Source of the DNA: RGIG3009 sp045603285
Lineage (GTDB): Bacteria; Bacillota; Clostridia; Oscillospirales; Acutalibacteraceae
Length of the DNA stretch: 27,598 nucleotides
NCBI GenBank assembly: GCA_045603285.1
Contig: JAZULW010000132.1
Span: 1-27,598 of the forward strand
Reading direction: 5' to 3'
This document shows positions 13,698 to 21,579 of the stretch, piece by piece. How positions within the stretch are numbered: position 1 is the first letter of the stretch; each line of letters starts with the position of its first letter. The notes beneath the pieces were generated by a model. That model searched no databases. It had not been told where the DNA came from and saw nothing but the letters and a program-made list of their open reading frames with translations. The position numbers and the translations under genes were made by a program.

Positions 13698-15497
13698 ATG
13701 AATATTACACAGGATATTTGCTACATCGGCGTGAACGATCATCAAATTGACCTTTTTGAGGGGCAATATGACGTACCGAATGGTATGTCCTACAATTCCT
13801 ACGCCATTATAGACGAAAAAATTGCGATTATGGATACGGTGGACGCCAATTTCACTCACGAATGGTTAGATAACATTCAAAATACGATTGGCAATCGCAA
13901 ACCCGATTATTTGGTCGTGCAACATATGGAGCCCGACCATTCTGCCAACATTCAAAATTTTGTCAACACCTATCCCAATACGAAAATCGTGTCGTCTGCG
14001 AAAGCTTTTCAGATGATGAAGCAATTTTTCGGTACTGATTTTACCAACAATCAAGTGGTTGTGGGTGAAGGGGATACCCTTTCTCTCGGTCGGCACGTAC
14101 TCACCTTTGTGACAGCGCCGATGGTGCATTGGCCCGAAGTTATTGTGACGTATGATAGCACTGACAAAGTATTGTTCTCCGCCGACGGATTCGGCAAATT
14201 CGGTGCCTTAGACGTGGAAGAAGATTGGGCGTGTGAGGCACGGCGCTACTACATCGGTATCGTGGGGAAATACGGCGCGCAAGTGCAAGCTTTGCTGAAA
14301 AAAGCGGCCGCGTTGGACATTCAAACTATCTGCCCGCTGCACGGGCCCGTTTTAACCGAAAACCTCGGTTATTATCTCGGCCTCTATAATACGTGGTCGA
14401 GTTATCAGCCCGAAGAAGAAGGCATCGTGATCGCCTATACTTCCGTTTACGGAAATACTAAAAAAGCCGTCATACAGTTGGCAGAAAAATTGCGTGCCAA
14501 CGGTTGCCCCAAAGTGGTGGTAAACGATCTGGCCCGTTGCGACATGGCAGAAGCGGTGGAAGATGCTTTCCGTTACAGCAAGTTGGTATTGGCTACGACC
14601 ACCTACAACGCCGAAATCTTCCCCTTTATGCGCGAGTTTATTCAGCACTTGACCGAACGCAATTTCAGCAACCGCACCGTCGCCTTAATAGAAAACGGGA
14701 GTTGGGCCCCTCTTGCCGCCAAAGTAATGCGCGGTATGTTTGAAAAAAGCAAAAACATCACCTTTACCGACACCAGCGTTAAAATTTTGTCCGCGTTGGA
14801 TGCGGATAGCACTGCGCAATTAGACCGTTTGGCCGAGGAGTTGTGCCAAGAGTATTTGGCTCAACAGGACTCTACCGCCAACAAAAACGACCTATCGGCC
14901 TTGTTTAAAATCGGATACGGGTTGTACGTTGTCACCTCGCACGACGGCAAAAAAGACAACGGACTGATTGTGAACACCATCTCGCAAGTAACCAATACCC
15001 CTAACCGCGTCGCCGTTACGATCAACAAGGACAACTATTCGCATCATATCATCAAACAAACCGGCAAAATGAATGTGAATTGTTTGACGGTGGATACGCC
15101 CTTTACAGTGTTTGAACGTTTTGGTTTTACGAGCGGCCGGAACACGGATAAATTTGCCGATTGCGAACCTTTGCGTTCGGATAACGGTCTGATTTTTCTC
15201 CCCCGTTATATCAACGCGTTTATGTCCTTAAAAGTCGAACAATACGTCGACTTGGGCACGCACGGTATGTTTATTTGTTCTATCACCGAGGCGCGCGTGT
15301 TGTCTGACCGTGAAACGATGACATACTCCTATTATTTTGAAAACGTAAAGCCTAAGCCCGACACGGGAAATAAAGTCGGTTACGTTTGCAAAGTATGCGG
15401 TTATGTGTATGAGGGCGAAGAATTGCCGGAAGATTTCGTCTGTCCCTTATGCAAACATGGTGCGGCCGATTTTGAAAAAATCAAGCAAAGCAAATAA
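13698..15497 (+). CDS. Flavodiiron protein fused to flavin reductase and rubredoxin
   Basis: This 599-residue cytosolic protein reduces O2 to water (or NO to N2O) in anaerobes. Residues about 1-240 are the metallo-beta-lactamase-like diiron domain with all expected ligands: His76, Glu78, Asp80 in QHMEPDHS, His144, Asp163 and His215. Residues about 243-385 are a flavodoxin domain (FMN loop YTSVYGNT, 247-254). Residues about 398-553 are a flavin-reductase-like FMN-binding domain (NGLIVNTISQVTNTP). Residues about 559-597 are a rubredoxin with Cys564, 567, 582 and 585. The protein thus holds several steps of an electron chain in one chain. The ATG at 13698 follows AAGGAGG at 13684-13690. A separate rubredoxin lies 42 bp downstream, probably co-transcribed. 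O2 versus NO preference cannot be read from the sequence. Confidence 0.95.
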   Translation: MNITQDICYIGVNDHQIDLFEGQYDVPNGMSYNSYAIIDEKIAIMDTVDANFTHEWLDNIQNTIGNRKPDYLVVQHMEPDHSANIQNFVNTYPNTKIVSSAKAFQMMKQFFGTDFTNNQVVVGEGDTLSLGRHVLTFVTAPMVHWPEVIVTYDSTDKVLFSADGFGKFGALDVEEDWACEARRYYIGIVGKYGAQVQALLKKAAALDIQTICPLHGPVLTENLGYYLGLYNTWSSYQPEEEGIVIAYTSVYGNTKKAVIQLAEKLRANGCPKVVVNDLARCDMAEAVEDAFRYSKLVLATTTYNAEIFPFMREFIQHLTERNFSNRTVALIENGSWAPLAAKVMRGMFEKSKNITFTDTSVKILSALDADSTAQLDRLAEELCQEYLAQQDSTANKNDLSALFKIGYGLYVVTSHDGKKDNGLIVNTISQVTNTPNRVAVTINKDNYSHHIIKQTGKMNVNCLTVDTPFTVFERFGFTSGRNTDKFADCEPLRSDNGLIFLPRYINAFMSLKVEQYVDLGTHGMFICSITEARVLSDRETMTYSYYFENVKPKPDTGNKVGYVCKVCGYVYEGEELPEDFVCPLCKHGAADFEKIKQSK

Positions 15498-15539
15498 TTC
15501 CCTTTTATTTTGGAAAATGTATACTAGGAGGTGAATACA

Positions 15540-15695
15540 ATGAAATACGTATGCGACGTGTGCGGTTGGGTCTACGACGAGGAGATCGGCAATCCCGATA
15601 ACGGTATTGCCGCAGGCACCAAATTTGAAGATCTTCCCGACGATTTTGAATGCCCGTTGTGTGGCGTTGGCAAAGACAGTTTCAGTGCCGAATAA
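15540..15695 (+). CDS. Rubredoxin
   Basis: This 51-residue protein is a complete one-iron rubredoxin: Cys5 and Cys8 in YVCDVCGWVYD, Cys38 and Cys41 in ECPLCGVGKDSF, with the usual aromatic core and the acidic GNPDNGI loop. The ATG at 15540 is preceded by AGGAGG at 15527-15532. It is the likely soluble electron carrier feeding the flavodiiron protein upstream, which also carries its own, shorter rubredoxin domain, or it serves another reductase. A TATACT at 15520-15525 could be an extra promoter but lacks a good -35. A terminator follows directly. Confidence 0.95.
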   Translation: MKYVCDVCGWVYDEEIGNPDNGIAAGTKFEDLPDDFECPLCGVGKDSFSAE

Positions 15696-15701
15696 ACCGA
15701 T

Positions 15702-15733
15702 AAACCGCACGGATTTTCCGTGCGGTTTTGTCT
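15702..15733 (+). terminator. Intrinsic terminator after rubredoxin
   Basis: AAACCGCACGGA (15702-15713) pairs with TCCGTGCGGTTT (15717-15728), followed by TTGTCTT. Confidence 0.9.
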
Positions 15734-15761
15734 TGCACAAATCATAAGAATATGCTATAAT
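15733..15761 (+). promoter_or_regulatory. Promoter of the PHP phosphatase gene
   Basis: TTGCAC (15733-15738), a 17-bp spacer and TATAAT (15756-15761). The -35 box abuts the preceding terminator's T run. Confidence 0.7.
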
Positions 15762-15783
15762 CGCCACATAGAAAGGAAAGGCG

Positions 15784-16593
15784 GTGGTCACCATTCTTGT
15801 CAACTTTCATACACACACCACTTTTTGTGACGGCAAAAATACCGCCGAAGAAATGGTCCGTGCAGCCATAGAAAAAGGCTTTTCCGCCATTGGTTTTTCA
15901 GGCCACGGATACACCGCATTTGATACAAGTTACTGTATGGCCGATACGGATGGTTATTGCCGCGAGATACGCCGTTTGCAAACCGTGTATGCAGGTAAGA
16001 TCGATATCGCGCTCGGCGTGGAAGAAGATGCCCACGCCCCGGTCAATGACGAGCGCTTCGAATACCGCTTGGGCTCTTCGCATTATGTTTTAAAAAACGG
16101 CACCTACTATCCGGTTGATTTGTCGCGCGACGCTCTTTGGGCAGCACTGGATGCATGGGGCGGCGATACGCATGCGTATGCCACCGATTACTATGCCCAA
16201 TTTTGCTCCTACATCCGCGAACATAAACCCCATATTATTGGGCATTTTGACCTTCTCACCAAATACGAGGAACAAGCCGCTCCCCTGTTTTTGCAGAATG
16301 AAGAATATCACCGCATCGCCAAACACTACCTACTGGAAGCACTGCGTTATGACTGTTTGTTCGAGGTAAATACGGGAGCGGTTTCCCGCGGATACCGTAC
16401 TGCCCCGTATCCACACGAGTCATTGTTGTATCTTTTGGCAAAAAACGGCGGAAAGGTCATTTTGTCTTCGGATTCGCATTGCATAGAAACACTTGACAGC
16501 GGATTTGATGATGCACGTGTTTTACTCAAGGAATGTGGATTTACCGAAACCTACACCTTGAAACAAGGCAAAACCGTCAAAATTCCGTTATAA
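15784..16593 (+). CDS. hisJ: Histidinol-phosphatase, PHP family
   Basis: This 269-residue protein is of the HisJ/HisK type, which removes phosphate from histidinol phosphate in histidine synthesis. All expected metal ligands of the PHP fold are visible: His9 and His11 (FHTHTTFCDG), Asp16, His41 (SGHG), Glu80 (GVEED), His100 (GSSH), His154 (GHFD), and Asp230 and His232 (SSDSH). The start is GTG at 15784, after AAAGGAAAGG at 15772-15781; no ATG is available before the catalytic motif. It stands alone with its own promoter and terminator and no other his genes are near, so it could be a related PHP phosphoesterase with another substrate. The family call is firm and the gene symbol less so. Confidence 0.82.
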   Translation: MVTILVNFHTHTTFCDGKNTAEEMVRAAIEKGFSAIGFSGHGYTAFDTSYCMADTDGYCREIRRLQTVYAGKIDIALGVEEDAHAPVNDERFEYRLGSSHYVLKNGTYYPVDLSRDALWAALDAWGGDTHAYATDYYAQFCSYIREHKPHIIGHFDLLTKYEEQAAPLFLQNEEYHRIAKHYLLEALRYDCLFEVNTGAVSRGYRTAPYPHESLLYLLAKNGGKVILSSDSHCIETLDSGFDDARVLLKECGFTETYTLKQGKTVKIPL

Positions 16594-16595
16594 AG

Positions 16596-16624
16596 AAAAC
16601 CGCATCGTTTAACGATGCGGTTTT
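16596..16624. terminator. Bidirectional terminator
   Basis: AAAACCGCATCGTT (16596-16609) pairs with AACGATGCGGTTTT (16611-16624); the innermost pairs open to form the loop. It sits between the convergent phosphatase and SulP genes. Confidence 0.85.
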
Positions 16625-16626
16625 TG

Positions 16627-17892
16627 TTATTTTTTAAACAGTTTTTTAAGCAAAAGCAGCAGGATATGTAACGCAACACCAACCACAATGGCAACCACCA
16701 AATCAAATACGACTGTTAACAAGAATGTGACAAACAACACCGCGATATCCCCTAGCTGCTTCTCACGAGATATCGACACAAACTTGCGCCATTCACTCAT
16801 ATTGTATGCCACCACAAACAAGATCGCGGCAATGGTGGGCATCGGAATAAGCGAGGCATAGGGCATCAAAAACAATAGCACCAACAACAACACAAGCGCG
16901 TGCACCATACCCGACACAGGGGTTCTGCCGCCGTTTTTTGCATTGGCTGACGTGCGCGCAATGGCACCCGTTGCTGGAATTCCGCCAAAAAATACCGAGG
17001 CAATATTTCCCGCGCCTTGCGCCACCAATTCGGCATTGGGGTTATGTTTCCCGTTTACCATACCGTCCGCCACCACGCACGAAAGCAACGATTCTACCGC
17101 CGCCAACACCGCAATGGTAACGGCATTGGGGATCACGCTTACCATTTTATCGGCACTAAGGTCCATTGCCGAAAAATCAAGTTTCGGCAACCCCGTCGGG
17201 ATGGTATACAAATCCCCGATGGTATACACATTGTCACGGATAGTCGGAATCAGATTGACAAGCAACGCACTCACAACAACCGCAATGAGGGAAGGAGGAA
17301 TGCGTTTTTCAAATTTGGGGTATACAATCAAAATCGCCAAACTGACCGCGCCGATGACCAATGCCCACGGACTAAATGTATAAGCAAATTCCAGGTTGGC
17401 TTCTATCTTTTCAAGCGTTTCAATCGGACGAACACCGGTGCCATAGGTAATACCGAGAAAATCTTTGATTTGCCCCAGCAAAATCGTAACCGCAATACCA
17501 CCCGTGAATCCTACGGTAATGGTGTGCGGCATATAGCGGATAAACGTGCCGAGTTTGAAAACACCCATCAATATCAGCAAGATACCGGCCATAACCGTGG
17601 CAATGAACAAACCGTCCATTCCTTGTGTTGCGACCACGCCTGCCACAATCGTGGCAAAGGCGGCGGTCGGCCCCGCAATCTGCACGTTGCTTCCGCCAAG
17701 CAACGATACCACAAAACCGGCGGCAATAGCCGTATACACACCGCACGCAGGCGCAACACCCGATGCCAATGCCAACGCAATGGAAAGCGGCAACGCAATT
17801 ACCGCCACAATGATACCGGCGATGATATCGTTTGTGAGTTGTTGTTTATTGTACCCTTTTAAACATTCCACCAATTTCGGTTGTAGATACAT
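16627..17892 (-). CDS. SulP family anion permease lacking a STAS domain
   Basis: This 421-residue membrane protein is of the SulP/SLC26 family (sulfate, bicarbonate or other anion uptake). The N-terminal signature LTNDIIAGIIVAVIALPLSIALALASGVAP, the AGPTAAFATIVAGVV segment, the AAVESLLSCVVADG helix and the GGIPATGAIARTSAN motif are all present, covering the whole membrane domain. It stops after the last helix (LLLLLKKLFKK) with no C-terminal STAS domain, which most bacterial SulP proteins have. The minus-strand GAGAGGG lies directly against the ATG at 17898 but six bases from the ATG at 17892, so I chose 17892. It has its own TTGACA/TACAAT promoter. Substrate unknown. Confidence 0.92.
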   Translation of the reverse strand: MYLQPKLVECLKGYNKQQLTNDIIAGIIVAVIALPLSIALALASGVAPACGVYTAIAAGFVVSLLGGSNVQIAGPTAAFATIVAGVVATQGMDGLFIATVMAGILLILMGVFKLGTFIRYMPHTITVGFTGGIAVTILLGQIKDFLGITYGTGVRPIETLEKIEANLEFAYTFSPWALVIGAVSLAILIVYPKFEKRIPPSLIAVVVSALLVNLIPTIRDNVYTIGDLYTIPTGLPKLDFSAMDLSADKMVSVIPNAVTIAVLAAVESLLSCVVADGMVNGKHNPNAELVAQGAGNIASVFFGGIPATGAIARTSANAKNGGRTPVSGMVHALVLLLVLLFLMPYASLIPMPTIAAILFVVAYNMSEWRKFVSISREKQLGDIAVLFVTFLLTVVFDLVVAIVVGVALHILLLLLKKLFKK

Positions 17893-17918
17893 ACCCATCC
17901 CTCTCTTTTAACTCATTC

Positions 17919-17946
17919 ATTGTACCACAGAGGGGGACGTTGTCAA
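17919..17946 (-). promoter_or_regulatory. Promoter of the SulP gene
   Basis: On the minus strand a perfect TTGACA (17941-17946) and TACAAT (17919-17924) are 16 bp apart, about 27 bp before the start codon. Confidence 0.75.
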
Positions 17947-17948
17947 CA

Positions 17949-17976
17949 AAAAACTCCGTCTTTCGACGGAGTTTTT
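17949..17976. terminator. Terminator after the PRTase-like gene
   Basis: AAAAACTCCGTC (17949-17960) pairs with GACGGAGTTTTT (17965-17976) around TTTC. Its minus-strand T run serves the gene at 17983-18624. Confidence 0.9.
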
Positions 17977-17982
17977 AAAAAA

Positions 17983-18624
17983 TCAAAGTTTGGAGAAACC
18001 GTGGCAGTTCACCAGAGCATCCAACTTTTGTCCCGCTTTGCACATCGGGCATTCGTGCACGGGGTAACATCCGTAATCCGGCAAGTCTTGCGGGTCAAAC
18101 ACCGAACGCACGGGGAAACCGCCGCATTCTTTTGCTGTGGAAAAAATGGCCGAAACACCCGAAACAGAGCCGCCGTAGTACTGAACCGCATCCATTGCCG
18201 CCTGCACCGTCTTGCCCGAGGCGACCGAAACCGCCAAAATCATCACGTGTTTCCCCGCAATCATCGGAACAATATTATCACGGAACAACAACTGACCGCC
18301 ACCCACCGTTTCAGGGGTGACCACGTAGATGGATTTGTGCGCGTTCATGTTGATGATGTCGGCTTTTGCCAGTGCATCTGCCAGGCACGCACCAATCACT
18401 TCCGTACCGTCCAAACACACAATGGTGTCCACCACCGTGTCGGCATAATAATACGAACTGAGTTCTTCCGCCACGGCACGCGCCTCGGACAGACGGGCTT
18501 TTTGTGCCACCACGTCAATGTAGTAGTTGCTGTGGGTATTTCCGGTAGCAAAATGCCCCATCGCCACGCGTAAAAACAAATTGTTGCGTTTGGTTGCGTA
18601 TTTCATCGTGTGTAAAGTCGGCAT
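17983..18624 (-). CDS. Phosphoribosyltransferase-like protein with degenerate PRPP loop
   Basis: This 213-residue protein has the order of a type I phosphoribosyltransferase such as orotate PRTase: an N-terminal hood, a mid-domain with VCLDGTEVIGACLADAL, and a loop GKHVMILAVSVASGKTVQAAMDAV at about 124-147 in the place of the PRPP loop. The acidic pair that normally binds the PRPP ribose (DD in VVDDVxTTGxT) is absent, replaced within LAVSVASGKT. The C-terminal part has extra cysteines (Cys186, CPMC at 192-195, Cys207) that could bind metal. It may still bind nucleotide, use altered chemistry, or be regulatory. The ATG at 18624 follows GAAGGAGGAAC. It forms a single-gene unit with its own promoter and terminator. 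The fold call is moderate and the function unknown. Confidence 0.72.
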   Translation of the reverse strand: MPTLHTMKYATKRNNLFLRVAMGHFATGNTHSNYYIDVVAQKARLSEARAVAEELSSYYYADTVVDTIVCLDGTEVIGACLADALAKADIINMNAHKSIYVVTPETVGGGQLLFRDNIVPMIAGKHVMILAVSVASGKTVQAAMDAVQYYGGSVSGVSAIFSTAKECGGFPVRSVFDPQDLPDYGCYPVHECPMCKAGQKLDALVNCHGFSKL

Positions 18625-18654
18625 TTAAGTTCCTCCTTCGAGTTCTTTTTATTT

Positions 18655-18683
18655 ATTTTACACTATTTACATTATCACTGCAA
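18655..18683 (-). promoter_or_regulatory. Promoter of the PRTase-like gene
   Basis: On the minus strand TTGCAG (18678-18683), a 17-bp spacer and TAAAAT (18655-18660). Confidence 0.65.
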
Positions 18684-18699
18684 GAAAAATTTTGTAAAA

Positions 18700-18727
18700 A
18701 AAGAGCAAATCTATCGATTTGCTCTTT
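18700..18727. terminator. Terminator after the SDR gene
   Basis: AAAGAGCAAATC (18700-18711) pairs with GATTTGCTCTTT (18716-18727) around TATC; on the minus strand it is followed by more T. Confidence 0.85.
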
Positions 18728-18780
18728 GCCGTTCTTGATGTTCACTTTTTAATCCTATCGCGCCGCGACAGAGTACGGAA

Positions 18781-19581
18781 TTACGGGCGAAGACCCATGC
18801 CGCCTTCAAGTGTAAGCGTTTCGCCGTTCATATACTTGAAATCGGGAGAGGCAAGTTGTACGCAAACACGACCAATCTCCGTTTCGGGATCGCCAAAATG
18901 TCCCGCAGGGGGCATTTTCACGTTTGCCTTAAACGCTTCGGGATACGCTTTTTCAAAATTCTCAAGTTGAGCCGTCCACGCAAGAGGACACACGACATTC
19001 GTGTTGATCCCGTCTTTTGCCCACTCGGTAGCGGCAACGCGCGAAAGACCGCGAATGCCTTCCTTGGCCGCCGCGTACGCACATTGCCCGTAATTGCCGA
19101 ACAAACCCGCACCGGAAGCAAAGTTGATGATGCTACCCTGTGTTTCTTTCAAATACGGATAGCACGCTTTCATATAGTAAAACGTTGCATAAAGCCCCGA
19201 ATACATTGCTAAATCAAACTGCTCCGTCGTGTGGTCTTGAATGGTGACACCCGAAGCGGAGGCTTGCGCATTGTTGATAAGCACGTCAATTCTGCCAAAT
19301 TCGGCAACCGCCGCATCCACAACCGCTTTGGCGGTTGCTTCGTTATCTGTGCCTGCCGCAATATCGGCGGAGAAAATAAGCACTTTCACACCGTAAAGTT
19401 TTTCAAGTTCCTCTTTTGCCTTTTCCAATTTGGAAACGTTTCTTCCCGTAATCACAAGGTTGGCGCCCTCTTTAGCATAGGCGGTAGCAATGCCATAGCC
19501 GATCGAACCGCAACGCCCGTCAGAAAGTGCAGCAAAGCCCGCGCCGGTAATGATTGCTGTTTTTCCTGTTAAAAATCCCAT
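18781..19581 (-). CDS. Short-chain dehydrogenase/reductase (SDR)
   Basis: This 266-residue NAD(P)-dependent oxidoreductase has the classical SDR residues: Asn104 (INNAQ), Ser156 (NFASGAG), and Tyr169 and Lys173 in YAAAK, with the dinucleotide-binding TG-x-G region at about 12-31. That glycine-rich loop is longer than usual (TGAGFAALSDGRCGSIGYG), resembling the stretched loop of enoyl-ACP reductases of the FabI type, while the active site is that of classical SDRs. The C-terminal GGMGLRP is usual. The ATG at 19581 follows AAAGGAG; the extension to 19629 is rejected. It has its own TTGACG/TACAAT promoter and a terminator. The substrate is unknown. Confidence 0.88.
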   Translation of the reverse strand: MGFLTGKTAIITGAGFAALSDGRCGSIGYGIATAYAKEGANLVITGRNVSKLEKAKEELEKLYGVKVLIFSADIAAGTDNEATAKAVVDAAVAEFGRIDVLINNAQASASGVTIQDHTTEQFDLAMYSGLYATFYYMKACYPYLKETQGSIINFASGAGLFGNYGQCAYAAAKEGIRGLSRVAATEWAKDGINTNVVCPLAWTAQLENFEKAYPEAFKANVKMPPAGHFGDPETEIGRVCVQLASPDFKYMNGETLTLEGGMGLRP

Positions 19582-19614
19582 TATGATTCTCCTTTGATTT
19601 TTTATGACACATCC

Positions 19615-19643
19615 ATTGTAACAAAACATTCTTCATTCGTCAA
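19615..19643 (-). promoter_or_regulatory. Promoter of the SDR gene
   Basis: On the minus strand TTGACG (19638-19643), a 17-bp spacer and TACAAT (19615-19620). Confidence 0.75.
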
Positions 19644-19666
19644 GGTACGGCGGGCGATTATATCAA

Positions 19667-19694
19667 AGATCCGTCCGCTTTCGCGGACGGATCT
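19667..19694. terminator. Hairpin after the YwaF-like gene, likely terminator
   Basis: AGATCCGTCCGC (19667-19678) pairs perfectly with GCGGACGGATCT (19683-19694) around TTTC. The following T run on the minus strand is short (TTTGATAT), so termination may be partial. Confidence 0.65.
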
Positions 19695-19704
19695 GCATCT
19701 CCTA

Positions 19705-20508
19705 TCAACACGTTTTTGGTATGGTCACACCAATGGGTTTGGCTTGTTTTTTGGTGCAAAGGTAAAACACATAATAAAACAAGGCGATGTACGCGTAAAA
19801 AAGCAACACCACAAACAACGGATACAAAATCGGATTGCCGTTTACCATATTATACAAAATATCATACGGCGTGCCATCCCCTGCCATTAAAAACATATAG
19901 TTGTAATCAACAATCACGTTCACAATGTACGCCGCTACGCAAAATACGGTCAAAATAGAAAACGTTGCCACAATGTTCTGCTTTTTCATGCTCGCCATTT
20001 TGGCAATCATAATATACAAGGAAGCAAAGCCCGACATAGCGTGGGTGATACCTGAAATAACGTTATCAGCCGACAAGACCGGATAGGCATTGTAGTTTTG
20101 TCCCGCCCCAATGGTGCCAAACACGGCGCCGAGTATACCGAAAATACAAACAAAATCCAGTGCGGCTTCTTGTATCTTGCCTTTCGAAAATGCCGCCAAC
20201 GGTATGGCAAGCAACTGGATACTGCACAAAAACAGGGGCAGGTCATACAAAATGCTTTCCATACTGCCTGCGCGAAAACAAAACATAGTAATTTTAAACA
20301 GTTCCACACTGTCAATCAAAATAGCCGCCCAAACGAGCACTTTGTTTTTATCTTTGTGTGCTTTGTTTCGGTTGTATTTTCCCAAAAGAACAGCCAACAC
20401 AACCATAACAGCTAGCAACAAACCAACAAACAACAAATGTTGCCACGACAGAAATCCTTCCGCCTCACGTTGGTAACCGCCAAAACCAAAAAATTCTTTC
20501 ACTGCCAA
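19705..20508 (-). CDS. YwaF/TMEM164-like integral membrane protein
   Basis: This 267-residue protein has about seven hydrophobic segments and the pattern of the TIGR02206/YwaF family: LPLFLCSIQLLAIPLAAF, GILGAVFGTIGAG, ITHAMSGFASLYIMIA, then NYMFLMAGDGTPYDILYNM and a last helix pair. The function is unknown in bacteria. The start is uncertain: the frame opens with TTG at 20508, four bases after GGGAG, while GTG at 20502 lies ten bases after it and would give KEFFGFGGY at the N-terminus as in relatives; an ATG at 20512 is out of frame. I keep 20508 as the outer limit. It has a TTTACA/TATAAT promoter just upstream and lies divergent from the polysaccharide operon. Confidence 0.82.
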   Translation of the reverse strand: MAVKEFFGFGGYQREAEGFLSWQHLLFVGLLLAVMVVLAVLLGKYNRNKAHKDKNKVLVWAAILIDSVELFKITMFCFRAGSMESILYDLPLFLCSIQLLAIPLAAFSKGKIQEAALDFVCIFGILGAVFGTIGAGQNYNAYPVLSADNVISGITHAMSGFASLYIMIAKMASMKKQNIVATFSILTVFCVAAYIVNVIVDYNYMFLMAGDGTPYDILYNMVNGNPILYPLFVVLLFYAYIALFYYVFYLCTKKQAKPIGVTIPKTC

Positions 20509-20528
20509 TCATCTCCCAATCCGTTACC

Positions 20529-20556
20529 ATTATATCGGAAAATGTCGAACTGTAAA
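20529..20556 (-). promoter_or_regulatory. Promoter of the YwaF-like gene
   Basis: On the minus strand TTTACA (20551-20556), a 16-bp spacer and TATAAT (20529-20534), about 20 bp before the start codon. In the remaining intergenic stretch 20557-20702 I see no gene. Confidence 0.7.
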
Positions 20557-20702
20557 GAATTCTATCAAAACTGTTTCTTTTATATCGGCGGTAGGGCAAT
20601 TATCTGCGACTCGGTTGTACTATCAGATAGAAGAATATACGCGATAATAACTGCATTTAATCAGATGGTTGTCTACTGTTTTTTTCTATTATTTATAATG
20701 GG

Positions 20703-20731
20703 TTGACTTGATTTATATAATGTAGTATAAT
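20703..20731 (+). promoter_or_regulatory. Promoter of the polysaccharide operon
   Basis: TTGACT (20703-20708), a 17-bp spacer and TATAAT (20726-20731) give a strong promoter about 80 bp before the first gene. I see no terminator or JUMPStart-like element in the leader. Confidence 0.8.
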
Positions 20732-20811
20732 ATGTATAAGTATCGTTTCATAGGAATTTTTTGTTGGTGACATTGCGAATAATCGTTATTTGTTTATTAG
20801 GAGGAAATTGG

Positions 20812-21579
20812 ATGCCCACCATAAATTCATCGCTTTTACAGGACGATGTGTTACCGAATATAATTGAATTAGAAAAAGAGGAATTTGACCAAATTGCCCT
20901 CGCTAAACATTACAATAGTTTTTATAACCGCTTTGCTAAAAGAGTTATTGATGTTGTGTTGGCTATGATTTTATTGGTTGTTTTATCGCCTTTTTTTGTA
21001 CTTATTTCGGTATGCATTGCTGTTGAATCGGGCTTCCCCATTTTATATCGGGCGGATAGAGGCGGTTACAAAAACCAAAATTTTAAAATTAACAAATTCC
21101 GTACAATGGTTAAAAATGCTGATAAAATCGGCGGCGGCACAACTGCGTTTAACGATCCTCGCATAACGAAGGTCGGTGCATTTTTACGAAAAACAAAATT
21201 GGATGAAATTGCTCAACTGCTAAATATCATCGACGGTTCGATGAGTTTTATCGGCCCCCGCCCCGAGCTTACAAGATATACCGAGCAATATGATGACCTG
21301 CAAAAAAACATTTTGAACGTTCGCCCGGGTATAACCGATTTCAGCTCTATAACCTTTATAAACCTTGATGAAATTGTAGGCGCCGAAAATGCCGATGAAA
21401 TTTACGAAAAGTACGTTTTACAAAAGAAAAACCAATTGCGTTTAAAATACGTAAACGAGGTATCCTTCACAACCGATGTTAAGCTTTTCTTCCTTACCGT
21501 TTTTCGAGTGATTAAGAAATCGCTAAAAATAATTTTGATTTTATTCAAGAGGAACAACAATGGAATACATAACTCTTAA
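20812..21579 (+). CDS. Polyprenyl-phosphate sugar-1-phosphate transferase (initiating)
   Basis: This 255-residue membrane enzyme (bacterial sugar transferase, PF02397) moves a sugar 1-phosphate from a nucleotide sugar to undecaprenyl phosphate, the first step of surface polysaccharide assembly. It is PglC-like in size, with one hydrophobic segment (about 46-72), then KFRTM (95-99), the catalytic Asp-Glu at 131-132 (KLDEIAQLLNI), FIGPRPEL (146-153) and RPGITD (171-176). The ATG at 20812 follows AGGAGGA at 20799-20805; the in-frame extension to 20761 has no ribosome binding site. The N-terminal 40 residues are an acidic extension before the membrane helix. Its last 20 bases overlap the next gene. 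Codons are more A/T-rich than in the genes to the left, as expected of a transferred locus. The sugar substrate is unknown. Confidence 0.93.
   Translation: MPTINSSLLQDDVLPNIIELEKEEFDQIALAKHYNSFYNRFAKRVIDVVLAMILLVVLSPFFVLISVCIAVESGFPILYRADRGGYKNQNFKINKFRTMVKNADKIGGGTTAFNDPRITKVGAFLRKTKLDEIAQLLNIIDGSMSFIGPRPELTRYTEQYDDLQKNILNVRPGITDFSSITFINLDEIVGAENADEIYEKYVLQKKNQLRLKYVNEVSFTTDVKLFFLTVFRVIKKSLKIILILFKRNNNGIHNS

Noticed and set aside
17017..17862. Long plus-strand frame opposite the SulP gene
   Set aside because: It is Arg/His/Gln-rich shadow sequence of the permease gene and has no family features.
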